Assembly: GCA_017399695.1 (NCBI GenBank)
Contig: JAFQBK010000016.1
Location: forward strand, 186,001-250,000
Direction of reading: 5' to 3'
Length of the DNA: 64,000 bases
DNA from: Clostridia bacterium
GTDB taxonomy: Bacteria > Bacillota > Clostridia > UBA1381 > UBA9506
Under the pieces are notes generated by a model. It was not told where the DNA came from. It was given only the letters and a program-made list of their open reading frames with translations, and made no database searches. Made by a program: the position numbers and the translations under genes. This document shows, piece by piece, positions 42,752 through 52,983 of this stretch (positions are counted from its first letter, which is position 1; the number at the start of each line of letters is the position of its first letter).

Positions 42752-42824
42752 GCATAGCCAAACTCTCAATCATCTTATGCACAGTATCATTTCGGACAAA
42801 ATGTAGCGTAAAAATTGACTATGC
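42752..42824 (-). repeat. Leader hairpin, copy 2 of the GCATAGCCA...GACTATGC motif
   Basis: In the untranslated leader of the GH3 gene, GCATAGCCAA (42752-42761) can pair with TTGACTATGC (42815-42824), nine of ten bases. The half-sites are identical to those between GH94 and GH28, with a longer interior here. Confidence 0.55.
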
Positions 42825-42845
42825 TAAATAGACTTATACAGTTTA

Positions 42846-42875
42846 ATTATAGCATCGGAATCACTTGGCCAACAA
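42846..42875 (-). promoter_or_regulatory. Promoter of the GH3-GH94-GH28 operon
   Basis: TTGTTG (42875-42870), 18-base spacer, TATAAT (42851-42846). The transcript would have a leader of about 135 bases that contains the hairpin at 42752-42824. Confidence 0.6.
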
Positions 42876-42931
42876 GGACAATATTTTGATATTAGACCGA
42901 TTTTTTGTCATGTCTGTTAATCCAACTTTTT

Positions 42932-42960
42932 AAAATAAAAAAGGCCGCCCAAGCGACCTT
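42932..42960 (-). terminator. Intrinsic terminator after the M18 aminopeptidase gene
   Basis: Stem AAGGCCGC/GCGACCTT with one mismatch (42941-42960), followed on the minus strand by TTTTTATTTT. Confidence 0.85.
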
Positions 42961-42965
42961 AAATA

Positions 42966-44351
42966 TTATTTCTGATAAAACGCAAGATATGCTCGATATG
43001 CCATATAGACATCAAGCTTGGAGGCAATTTCAAAGGGTGCATGCATCGAAAGAAGCGCGACTCCACAGTCAATTACATCAACGTCTAAATTTGCTACATA
43101 CTGAGCAATCGTACCGCCGCCTCCGGCATCTACCTTGCCCAGTTCACTGCTCTGCCAGATAATATGATGATCATTAAACATTTTTCTGACCTCATAGACA
43201 AACTCGGCATTCGCATCCGACGTTCCTGACTTTCCTCTTGAACCGGTGTACTTGGTCATTACGATTCCCCGACCCAAAAATGAAGCGTTTTTCTTTTCAT
43301 TGACATCGGGATAGTTCGGGTCAACCGCTGCATTAACATCCGAGGACAAACACTTGGAGTTGCGGAACACCTTCTTAAGCATCAACTCGTTATAGTTGCC
43401 CTTGAGCTTTTCAATCAGGCTGGCCGTAATATACTCAAAGAATGCCGAGCGCATACCGGTATTACCCATGCTGCCGATTTCCTCTTTATCAACTAAAACG
43501 CAAACTGAGGTCTGCTTACAACTTTTCGTTTCCAAAATTGCTTTGAGGGCTGTGTATGCACAAACTCTGTCATCCTGCCCGTAAGAGCCTACCATACTGC
43601 GGTCAAAACCGACATCCGTTGCTGCCTGTGCAGGGAAAGCTTCTAGTTCTGCGCTGATAAAATCTTCTTCACAAATGCCGTACTTTTCATATAAAAGCTC
43701 GAGCATCGCCGTTTTAAACTCATCTTTTTCATCTACTGCTTTCGGCAATGACCCAATCAAAATATTCAGGTTTTCACCTTCTACAATCTGCGTCGCTTTT
43801 TTCTGCATCTGACCATCAGCCAAATGTGGCAAAAGGTCTGTTACACAGAATACCGGGTCACCGGGTTGGTCACCGATACGAACTTCCACTTTTTCCCCGT
43901 TGCTTTTATATACAACACCGGAAAGCGCAAGCGGCACAGCGGTCCATTGATATTTTTTAATACCGCCGTAGTAATGTGTCTTAAACAAAGTCATATCACT
44001 GTCTTCATACAGCGGATTCTGTTTTAAGTCAAGACGCGGAGAATCAATATGGGCGATTACAAAGCGGATACCGTTTAATATATCTTCTTCGCCGATGACT
44101 GCAAGATACACACTTTTGTCACGGTTAACCATATAGACCTTATCGCCGACAGATAAACTTTCTTTTTCTGCAATATCACAGAAGCCTGCTTCTTTTGCCA
44201 TACGAACAGCCTCACGGCACGCCAGTCTCTCTGTTTTTCCCTCATTTAAGTATTCTATATATCCCTCGGCGAAAGAAAATATCTTTTCTTTTTCTTCGCC
44301 GGAGATACGGTTCCAGCCATTTTTTGTTTCGTAGCTCAAATTTTCCACCAA
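42966..44351 (-). CDS. M18 family metalloaminopeptidase
   Basis: Dinuclear zinc aminopeptidase of 461 aa, aspartyl aminopeptidase-like. Metal and catalytic motifs are FVIAHIDSPRLDL, GSYGQDDRVCAYTAL, VCVLVDKEEIGSMGNTGMRS (catalytic Glu pair) and the C-terminal SMHAPFEIASKLDVY. It is cytoplasmic and likely trims acidic or hydrophobic residues from peptides. Start at TTG 44351 has AAAGGAG eight bases upstream. It lies 44 bases downstream of dnaJ in the same direction with no clear terminator between, so read-through from the heat-shock operon is possible. Confidence 0.94.
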   Translation of the reverse strand: MVENLSYETKNGWNRISGEEKEKIFSFAEGYIEYLNEGKTERLACREAVRMAKEAGFCDIAEKESLSVGDKVYMVNRDKSVYLAVIGEEDILNGIRFVIAHIDSPRLDLKQNPLYEDSDMTLFKTHYYGGIKKYQWTAVPLALSGVVYKSNGEKVEVRIGDQPGDPVFCVTDLLPHLADGQMQKKATQIVEGENLNILIGSLPKAVDEKDEFKTAMLELLYEKYGICEEDFISAELEAFPAQAATDVGFDRSMVGSYGQDDRVCAYTALKAILETKSCKQTSVCVLVDKEEIGSMGNTGMRSAFFEYITASLIEKLKGNYNELMLKKVFRNSKCLSSDVNAAVDPNYPDVNEKKNASFLGRGIVMTKYTGSRGKSGTSDANAEFVYEVRKMFNDHHIIWQSSELGKVDAGGGGTIAQYVANLDVDVIDCGVALLSMHAPFEIASKLDVYMAYRAYLAFYQK

Positions 44352-44394
44352 GGCTCACTCTCCTTTGTCATAGTGTATGCATTTCGAAAGTGTT

Positions 44395-45537
44395 TTACTC
44401 TTTTTTGAATCCGCGCATTTTTTCAAAAAAGCTCTTTTGTTTTGCGTGGTTATTCCCTTTATCAAGTTTTTCAAACTCTTCAAGCAATGACTTTTGTTTT
44501 GCTGACAAGTGCTTCGGAATTTCTACATTCACCTTGACATACTGGTCACCGCGCCCACTTCTTTGAAGCACGGGGATACCCTTTCCTTTTAACCGAAATA
44601 CCGTTCCGGACTGCGTTCCTTCCGGAATAGTGTATTTAACTTTACCGTCTAGCGTTGGAACTTCAAGCTCTGCGCCAAGGGTTGCCTGAACAAAGGTAAT
44701 CGGCACTTCGCACTGCACATCATAACGGCTACGCTGAAACAGTTCATGTGGTTTTACCGAAACCGTGACAAACAAATCACCATTCGGCGCACCTTTATCG
44801 CCAACATCACCCTGACCGCCCAAGGAAATGCTTTGACCGTGGTCGATGCCTGCAGGGATTTTTACTTTGATCTTACGTTGTTTTCTGACTTTGCCCTTAC
44901 CCGCGCATTTCTGACAGGGTTCTTTGACAATTTTACCCTTACCGCCGCAGGCAGAACAAGTCGAAACTGTCTGCATATTTCCTAAAATGGTACGCTGCGT
45001 GGTACGCACCTGACCACTGCCGCCGCAAGTGGGACAAGTGGTAACCTCGCTGCCCTTTTTTGCGCCGCTGCCGTCACATTCCGGACAGAATTCCGTACGG
45101 TACAGACTGATTTCTTTTTCACAGCCAAACGCTGCTTCTTCAAAAGTGATAGTCAATTCTGCGCCGATATCACGACCACGCTGGGGTGCATTTCTTCTTG
45201 CAGAGGATCTGCCACCGCCAAAGCCGCCGAAAATATCACCGAAGATGTCACCAAAATCAAAACCGCCGCCAAAGCCACCATAACCACCGGCGCCACCGCC
45301 GAAATTCGGGTCAACGCCTGCGTGACCAAAGCGGTCATAATTCTGCCGTTTTTCGCTATCAGAAAGCACCTGAAACGCCTCGTTCACCTCTTTGAATTTC
45401 GCCTCTGCTTCCTGATTGTCAGGATTTAAGTCCGGATGGTACTTTTTCGCCATCTTGCGGTAGGCTTTTTTGATTTCCTCATCCGTTGCACCCTTAGCTA
45501 CCCCAAGGACCTCATAATAATCTCTTTTCTCTGCCAT
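44395..45537 (-). CDS. dnaJ: Chaperone protein DnaJ
   Basis: Hsp40 co-chaperone of 380 aa. The J domain (residues 5-70) has the HPD motif (KYHPDLNPD). A Gly/Phe-rich region with long Gly runs (about 75-115) follows, then four CxxCxGxG zinc repeats ([32 protein letters not shown]) and the C-terminal substrate-binding and dimer domains. It stimulates the DnaK ATPase. ATG at 45537 follows AAGGGTG. Last gene of hrcA-grpE-dnaK-dnaJ. Confidence 0.98.
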   Translation of the reverse strand: MAEKRDYYEVLGVAKGATDEEIKKAYRKMAKKYHPDLNPDNQEAEAKFKEVNEAFQVLSDSEKRQNYDRFGHAGVDPNFGGGAGGYGGFGGGFDFGDIFGDIFGGFGGGRSSARRNAPQRGRDIGAELTITFEEAAFGCEKEISLYRTEFCPECDGSGAKKGSEVTTCPTCGGSGQVRTTQRTILGNMQTVSTCSACGGKGKIVKEPCQKCAGKGKVRKQRKIKVKIPAGIDHGQSISLGGQGDVGDKGAPNGDLFVTVSVKPHELFQRSRYDVQCEVPITFVQATLGAELEVPTLDGKVKYTIPEGTQSGTVFRLKGKGIPVLQRSGRGDQYVKVNVEIPKHLSAKQKSLLEEFEKLDKGNNHAKQKSFFEKMRGFKKE

Positions 45538-45573
45538 TTAGATCACCCTTATATCCAATTCGATACGCATTAA

Positions 45574-45598
45574 CCCACAGCGGAGGTTCCGCTGTGGG
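45574..45598 (-). other. Hairpin between dnaK and dnaJ
   Basis: Perfect eleven-pair inverted repeat CCCACAGCGGA/TCCGCTGTGGG with a three-base loop and no T run. It is GC-rich and lies in the 91-base gap, suiting an mRNA-stability or processing role that would set the DnaK to DnaJ ratio. Confidence 0.7.
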
Positions 45599-45628
45599 CC
45601 ACATATATTCCGTCTTATTTTACCTATA

Positions 45629-47479
<1,851 letters not shown>

Positions 47480-47529
47480 CTAAAATATATGAAACTTATG
47501 TTTATTTATAATATGAATGGTTTTGAAGC

Positions 47530-48060
47530 TTAATTTGCCACTTTAACCATAGAATAGCGAATCACTCGGTCTTTGTATTTATAGCCCTTTTGAAATTCTT
47601 CTACAATCGTATTTGCCCCAACTTCTTCATTTTCTTCATGCATAACTGCATTGTGAATGTTCGGGTCAAATTCTTTTCCAACTGCCTCAATCGGCGTTAC
47701 ATTCATTTTCTCAAGTGTTTCAAAAAACTGCTTGAGCACCATCTTCACGCCGTCAGCGTAAGGCGAATCCTCTGCAGCCGCATTTGCTGCTCTCTCCAGA
47801 TTATCCAAAACGGGAAGAATATCTTTTAACACATCAACAACCGCAAAGCTGTAAAGCTCGTCTTTTTCTTTTTGCGTTCTCTTTTTGAAATTATCAAATT
47901 CAGCAAGCGTGCGAAGGTGTTTGTCATAGAGCTCATCATATTTTTCTTTTTCCACCGTTTCCGGCGCAGTCTCTACACTCTCTTCTTCCACTGTTTCCGT
48001 TGCTTCCGTTTCTAAAATTTCCTCTTCATTTGCCTGCGTTGCTTTCTTTTCCTGTTTCAA
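47530..48060 (-). CDS. grpE: Nucleotide exchange factor GrpE
   Basis: Dimeric exchange factor for DnaK, 176 aa. An acidic, disordered N-terminus of about 40 residues is followed by a coiled coil (KEKYDELYDKHLRTLAEFDNFKKRTQKEKDEL) and the beta domain with GKEFDPNIHNAVMHEEN and the terminal QKGYKYKDRVIRYSMVKVAN. The likely start is TTG 48060, with AAGGAG about ten bases upstream, seven bases after the hrcA stop. Confidence 0.96.
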   Translation of the reverse strand: MKQEKKATQANEEEILETEATETVEEESVETAPETVEKEKYDELYDKHLRTLAEFDNFKKRTQKEKDELYSFAVVDVLKDILPVLDNLERAANAAAEDSPYADGVKMVLKQFFETLEKMNVTPIEAVGKEFDPNIHNAVMHEENEEVGANTIVEEFQKGYKYKDRVIRYSMVKVAN

Positions 48061-48067
48061 AGGGTAT

Positions 48068-49150
48068 TCACTCCTTGTTGTCTTCGTAATAGAATTCGTT
48101 TAGTATCTTATTCAGATAATTGGATATGCGGTCAAGTTTTGCAACCGCTTTTGAATAATCCATGCGAGTCGGGCCGATAATTCCAACCTTGCCCATCACT
48201 CGGTCGCCGACATAATAATTTGCCGTAACCACACTGGATGAGTGCATTACATCAAGACCATTTTCCTTGCCGATGGTAATACGTATTTTGTTTTTAGATT
48301 TATTTTCTTCCGGTTCCTCTTCTTCCTTTTTCGGCTCCATTAAGGCTTGCGCTACAGACTGTTTATCATCTAAAAACTCCAAAAACTCGCGTGCCTTGCC
48401 CAAATCAGAATATTCCGGATAATTAAAGATATTCGTTGTACCCGAAACATAGACATCCGTCTCTTTACGCACATCATCAATAATTTCCGAAATAAAATCA
48501 ATGACCGGGAACAGAATCTCAAAGTGCTCCTGCATTGCTTCCTTGATTTCCTGAATTTTCAAAAGATTAATCTCTTCTAAAGTCATACCCGAAAGTTTTT
48601 CTTTTAATACATCAGAAAAACGATGGATAAATTCCGGCGAAACCTGTATTGGCAACAGAACGCGTTTATTTCTCATCACGCCTTCGTTCGTTACAAGGAT
48701 AATCAGCATTGAACCCGAATCAATCGGTACCAATTCAACCGTTTTAATTGCGCCCTGCTTCATTTCAGGTGAAGTCATAAACGCCGTATAGTTTGTAAAC
48801 TGCGATAAAAAGTCAGCCGCCGTCTTTAATACCTTATCCATTTGACCTACGCTTAACTGCATCATTGATTTGAGCATTTCCATTTCTTTCATATTCAGCT
48901 CATAATCGCTCATCAGTTCATTCACGTAAAAGCGATAGCCTTTGTCCGACGGAACTCTACCTGCGGAGGTATGCGGCTGTTCTAAATAGCCCATTTCCTC
49001 TAAGTCTGCCATCTCATTACGAATCGTGGCACTGGAAAGGCCGAGGCCAAGGTTTTTGGCAATATGACGGGAACCAACCGGCTCAGCACTTACGATGTAT
49101 TCACTGATGACCGAATTCAGTATTTGCCGTTTTCTCTCACCTAAATCCAT
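48068..49150 (-). CDS. hrcA: Heat-inducible transcription repressor HrcA
   Basis: Repressor of class I heat-shock genes that binds CIRCE, 360 aa. An N-terminal winged helix (LGLSSATIRNEMADLEEMGYLEQPHTSAGRVPSDKGYRFYV) is followed by the GAF-like and dimerisation domains, ending SSVVTANYYVGDRVMGKVGIIGPTRMDYSKAVAKLD. An unusual Glu/Lys-rich insert (KKEEEEPEENKSKNK) sits near residue 280. Start at ATG 49150, eight bases after GAGG; the GTG three codons earlier overlaps that site. First gene of its operon, behind a CIRCE element. Confidence 0.96.
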   Translation of the reverse strand: MDLGERKRQILNSVISEYIVSAEPVGSRHIAKNLGLGLSSATIRNEMADLEEMGYLEQPHTSAGRVPSDKGYRFYVNELMSDYELNMKEMEMLKSMMQLSVGQMDKVLKTAADFLSQFTNYTAFMTSPEMKQGAIKTVELVPIDSGSMLIILVTNEGVMRNKRVLLPIQVSPEFIHRFSDVLKEKLSGMTLEEINLLKIQEIKEAMQEHFEILFPVIDFISEIIDDVRKETDVYVSGTTNIFNYPEYSDLGKAREFLEFLDDKQSVAQALMEPKKEEEEPEENKSKNKIRITIGKENGLDVMHSSSVVTANYYVGDRVMGKVGIIGPTRMDYSKAVAKLDRISNYLNKILNEFYYEDNKE

Positions 49151-49166
49151 TTTTATCACCTCGTTG

Positions 49167-49193
49167 TTAGCACTCCTTTTGGTTGAGTGCTAA
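49167..49193 (-). promoter_or_regulatory. CIRCE operator (HrcA-binding site)
   Basis: Perfect match to TTAGCACTC-N9-GAGTGCTAA, lying between the promoter and the hrcA start. It should autoregulate hrcA-grpE-dnaK-dnaJ. Confidence 0.98.
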
Positions 49194-49197
49194 CACT

Positions 49198-49226
49198 ATC
49201 ATAATACCTTTTATAGGAAATGTCAA
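49198..49226 (-). promoter_or_regulatory. Promoter of the hrcA-grpE-dnaK-dnaJ operon
   Basis: TTGACA (49226-49221), 17-base spacer, TATGAT (49203-49198). The CIRCE element begins five bases downstream and overlaps the expected start site. Confidence 0.88.
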
Positions 49227-49249
49227 GCCATAAATTATGAACATTTTGT

Positions 49250-49278
49250 GAAATAAAAAAAGCCGCCATCGGCGGCTT
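49250..49278 (-). terminator. Intrinsic terminator after holA
   Basis: Perfect eight-pair stem AAGCCGCC/GGCGGCTT (49260-49278) with a three-base loop, followed on the minus strand by TTTTTTATTT. Confidence 0.93.
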
Positions 49279-49284
49279 CATGGT

Positions 49285-50295
49285 TCATACGCTTTCCACG
49301 AGTAAAAGCTCCAGTAAAGTGTTATTATCCATCGAATTAGATTTTAAGTATGCATCCGCTTGCGCGCATTGTTTAAGCAATCTAAAAAGCTCGTTCAAAT
49401 CATACTTTCCGCAATCCCTCATATATTTAGACGCCTGAAACGGAGCGCATTTTAGCTTTGACATAATTGCGGATTTATCTGCTCCCTCTTCCAATAACAA
49501 CTTAGTATTAACCAGTTTGTCCACATGGTAAATGAGCGCTCCTAAAATACGATTGGCATCCTCTTTTAATAAGAATAAGTCATTAAGGCGCGAAAGAGCA
49601 AGTTCCAGATTTTTCGCCGTAAGCGCATCAATCATATCAAAAACCTTGTTCTCCACTGACGGTGTGACCATCTCCAAAATATCTTTTTTTGTAACAACCT
49701 CACCTGCCACATAAGAAACCAGCTTTTCCGCCTCACGCTTGACAGAAAGCATTCCGCTGTCTGTAATTTCAATTAAATACTTCGCATCAGGATAGCTGAT
49801 GGATTTCCCCAAATTCTTAAATAAGCCAACGGTCCAGTTGGTCATCTCATTTTCATCTAAATAGGCAAACTCTGCAGCAATATATTGTTTTGTAACAAAC
49901 TTATACAATGCGCTTCGTTTATCAATTTCTTTTTCGACAAAAAGCAGGTAAACATATTCAGGGATATCTTTGAGTCTGTTTTCCCAGTATTCCCTGTATT
50001 CCGCCGTTGCACCTGTCCTTCCGTCCGGCTTAAAAATCAGGGAATCACAGAACACTAAAAGCTTTTTATCTGCAAACACCGGAAGAGATTCGATCGCTTC
50101 ATCCACCGCCTTTAAATCGTATGCCTTTCCGTCGAAATGAAAGGTATTTAACTCCTCCATCGCATCAGGCATAAAGAGTTCTGACAGTTTCTTTTGATAA
50201 TGCGCTTTTAAGAACTCTTCTTCTCCGTAAAGCAAAAACACATTACAGTCTGCCTCGCCGGTTTTCACAATTGATTTTATGCGTTCTAATGACAA
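49285..50295 (-). CDS. holA: DNA polymerase III delta subunit
   Basis: Clamp-loader subunit that opens the beta clamp, 336 aa. The N-terminal AAA-like region contains NVFLLYGEEEFLKAHY and LPVFADKKLLVFCD, the middle domain ITDSGMLSVKREAEKLVSYV, and the C-terminal collar domain ALIYHVDKLVNTKLLLEEGADKSAIMSKL, all typical of HolA/YqeN. Start at TTG 50295 with GGAGG at seven bases. It follows comEC by 15 bases, the usual Firmicutes comEC-holA arrangement. Confidence 0.95.
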   Translation of the reverse strand: MSLERIKSIVKTGEADCNVFLLYGEEEFLKAHYQKKLSELFMPDAMEELNTFHFDGKAYDLKAVDEAIESLPVFADKKLLVFCDSLIFKPDGRTGATAEYREYWENRLKDIPEYVYLLFVEKEIDKRSALYKFVTKQYIAAEFAYLDENEMTNWTVGLFKNLGKSISYPDAKYLIEITDSGMLSVKREAEKLVSYVAGEVVTKKDILEMVTPSVENKVFDMIDALTAKNLELALSRLNDLFLLKEDANRILGALIYHVDKLVNTKLLLEEGADKSAIMSKLKCAPFQASKYMRDCGKYDLNELFRLLKQCAQADAYLKSNSMDNNTLLELLLVESV

Positions 50296-50310
50296 GTTCC
50301 TTCCTCCCCT

Positions 50311-52689
50311 CTATCGAATTGATACAATATGTTTTAAATCCATCACAAATACTACGTCTTTGTCACGGTCGGCGCGATAAATGCTTGTTCCTGCAGATAT
50401 CAGGCGTTCCAGTATATCGGGATGTGGGTGACCGAAGTTGTTTTCTCCCACCGGAATATAGGCATATAACGGATTTGCCGCATCAATAAATTCCTCAGAG
50501 CTGCTATTTGCCGCACCGTGATGCGCAAGCTTTAACACATCAGCCGAAAGCCCTCCATTATGTGCATCAACCAACCTCTTCTCTGCTTCTTCACCCAAAT
50601 CACCGGTAAACAGAAATGAATTTTCTCCATAAGTAAAGCGAAGAACCAAAGAGCGCATATTCTCCTCTTCTTCGGTAAGACCCTCCGCCCACTCACGGTC
50701 CGGCATTAAAACTTCTATGGAAGCAGTTTCTCCAAGAGAAATCGTCTCTCCTGCACAGACTTCAGTAACCGGAACGAACTTTTGCTTTGCGGCGGACAAC
50801 AAAAATTTGGCAGCATCCGTTGTCCCGAAGCCACGCGGAACAATCAGCCTGTCTACCGGCATCTCGCGCAAAATACTGACAAGACCCAGCACGTGGTCTT
50901 CGTGCCCGTGGCTTGCAATCATATATTCAATATCAGTAACTCCCTGCTTAAGAAGATACGGACGCACGACTTTTGCACCAATATCATAATAATCTTGATA
51001 AGCCGCTGTACCGCCACCGTCAATCAAAATGTCCGTGTCTTCCGGCAAGCTGATACAGCACGAATCCCCTTGTCCGACATTGATAAAGCAAACCTTTGCA
51101 ATATCAGCGTTAAGTGATTGAACACACGAACCGATTAGGAATAATAAAGTAATATTAAAAACCGAAAGCAGCAGAGACTGCTTGATGAATTTCTTATGGA
51201 GCAAGCTGAATATCAGATACAGCATAATCGCATAACAACTGACAAACATCGGCGTCATTACGCCATAAATAATTCTCCCTGAATCAAGACTTCCAAAAAA
51301 GTCCGCGGTATGCTTCACCAGCAGTAGTGGCAGATATGATGCACCTGCCGGATAAAGTGCCAAAGGCTCAAAGACGAGTCCCAAAAAGCCCATCAAAAGT
51401 CCAAAGAACATAATCAGCGGAAGCATTGGGACAACAATTAAATTGCTTATAATCCCCCAAAGGCTTGTTTCCTGAAAGAAAAACAAAATAATCGGGAGCG
51501 TAAAAAACTGAGCGCTGATACTCGTCGATAATAGTGAAATCACTTTTCGTAAGAAATGTTTGTATTTCTTTTCATCGTAGTCAGCCAAGTGTAACAATTT
51601 TAAGAGACACATTTCCAGCGGTTTTACATAAAGCAAAATGCCAAACACAGCGCCACAGGAAAGCATAAACCCGACATCAAAAGCAGCAAACGGCTCAAAC
51701 AGCAAGATCCCGGTAACCGTCAGCGCTAGTGAGGTATAACTGTCAACCTTACGGAAAGTACACTCCGCACCTATCGTGACAACTGCCATGATTCCGGCAC
51801 GCACACTGGATATCGATGCGCCCGAAAGCAACACATAAAATACGACGACACAAACCGAAAGGATGCCCATGCGGAAGCTCTTTAATCCAAAGACGCGGTA
51901 CAGCATAAACAGTATCGTCAAAAGCGTACTGATATGCATTCCGGAAACAGCAACGATATGAGCGAGTCCGCTGCGCGAAAACTTTGTTCGCATATCGTCA
52001 CTCATCGTGCTTTTATCTCCGAAAAGAATTCCTTTCATTATTGGTGCGGTATCTTCCGTTAGGGTGCGGTCGGTAATGTCGCACATCTTATAATTTAATT
52101 TCTGTATATGGTCTAAAATACCGAATTCCTTTTTCCCAATGATATTCAGGCTGTCGCTATCTACATAACCGCTAAAGAAGACACCTTTGGTCTTTAAGTA
52201 GAGATTATAGTCAAAGCCACCCTCATTCGTTTCTTCTTTCGGAAGATTTAAGCGGACTCTTGCAGTAATTACATCACCAAAGTCTAAATCTTCCGCTTTT
52301 TCTCTGCAAGTTAAGCGAACCGTTTCCATCGGTGAAATTGTTTCATCCAAAAAGGAAAGCTCCGTAATTTTAGCATAAAATGTGACCTTGTTTTCTTCCT
52401 TTTCAGGTCTTTTTGTCACTTCCGCCACAACATCCACATATTCGTCCAAATATGGATACAGTGCCTTTTGCGTAACATCGCCACGACATAGAATCATAAG
52501 TGATGCACAAATTAAGATAACCGAGGCTATCGGATAAAGGATGTCTGTTCTGCGCCTTGAAAATAACAATTTCAAAAGTGAAAGGATTAGGAAAGCACTG
52601 CCGAAAAGGATAGCTGCATCGCTGAACAAATAGCCAAGATATGTACCGCCAACCAGTGCCAGCGCTAAAAAGCAAACGATTCGCCTCAA
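50311..52689 (-). CDS. comEC: DNA internalisation competence protein ComEC/Rec2
   Basis: Membrane channel for transport of single-stranded DNA during natural transformation, 792 aa. An N-terminal membrane region and OB-like domain (about residues 1-200) is followed by the Competence domain with seven or more helices (about 220-500, with the signature GLAHIVAVSGMHISTLL). The C-terminal metallo-beta-lactamase domain has IGQGDS-type motif NVGQGDSCCISL, SHGHEDHVLG and LKLAHHGAANSS. Start at TTG 52689, about ten bases after AAAGGAG. The gene lies directly after a structured inverted-repeat element that separates it from polC. No comEA or comEB is present. Confidence 0.95.
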   Translation of the reverse strand: MRRIVCFLALALVGGTYLGYLFSDAAILFGSAFLILSLLKLLFSRRRTDILYPIASVILICASLMILCRGDVTQKALYPYLDEYVDVVAEVTKRPEKEENKVTFYAKITELSFLDETISPMETVRLTCREKAEDLDFGDVITARVRLNLPKEETNEGGFDYNLYLKTKGVFFSGYVDSDSLNIIGKKEFGILDHIQKLNYKMCDITDRTLTEDTAPIMKGILFGDKSTMSDDMRTKFSRSGLAHIVAVSGMHISTLLTILFMLYRVFGLKSFRMGILSVCVVVFYVLLSGASISSVRAGIMAVVTIGAECTFRKVDSYTSLALTVTGILLFEPFAAFDVGFMLSCGAVFGILLYVKPLEMCLLKLLHLADYDEKKYKHFLRKVISLLSTSISAQFFTLPIILFFFQETSLWGIISNLIVVPMLPLIMFFGLLMGFLGLVFEPLALYPAGASYLPLLLVKHTADFFGSLDSGRIIYGVMTPMFVSCYAIMLYLIFSLLHKKFIKQSLLLSVFNITLLFLIGSCVQSLNADIAKVCFINVGQGDSCCISLPEDTDILIDGGGTAAYQDYYDIGAKVVRPYLLKQGVTDIEYMIASHGHEDHVLGLVSILREMPVDRLIVPRGFGTTDAAKFLLSAAKQKFVPVTEVCAGETISLGETASIEVLMPDREWAEGLTEEEENMRSLVLRFTYGENSFLFTGDLGEEAEKRLVDAHNGGLSADVLKLAHHGAANSSSEEFIDAANPLYAYIPVGENNFGHPHPDILERLISAGTSIYRADRDKDVVFVMDLKHIVSIR

Positions 52690-52704
52690 GCTAATTTCGC
52701 TCCT

Positions 52705-52983
52705 TTAACCGAAAGAGAGCAATCCGAACCTGCCTGAAACAGTGAAATTTCGGTATCTTTCGGCTTGTCATCTTTGCAAGGCACAAAGCCTTGCGGTATC
52801 TTCCGCACCAAAATCTACTCAAAATTTCATCAGTTTCAGGTCGAAAGAATTTTTAGAGAGCGGATTTTTGATTGCGGAAGGCAAAAACGCAGGTAATCCT
52901 GACGGATTGCCGAGTATTTTAACACATCGAAAGCGGAAATCCGCCACTAAAAATCAGAGTTCGGATTACTCTCTTTCGGTTAA
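52705..52983. repeat. 279-bp structured element with 25-bp terminal inverted repeats
   Basis: The ends TTAACCGAAAGAGAG... (52705-52729) and its near-perfect complement (52959-52983) differ at one position. Inside are two large hairpins: 52733-52750 with 52822-52840 and 52849-52867 with 52937-52954. Smaller hairpins lie at 52776-52794 (GCAAGGC/GCCTTGC), 52793-52805 (GCGG/CCGC) and 52892-52911. No open reading frame of note. TTAA occurs at both outer ends. It fits either a miniature inverted-repeat transposable element or a folded RNA in the polC-comEC transcript. Confidence 0.8.

Noticed and set aside
42966..43162. Plus-strand frame overlapping the 3' end of the M18 aminopeptidase
   Set aside because: Antisense to a well-conserved metallopeptidase C-terminus; no support.
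45029..45395. Pro- and Lys-rich or Arg-rich frames opposite dnaJ
   Set aside because: Mirror images of the DnaJ Gly/Phe-rich region; composition follows from the coding strand.
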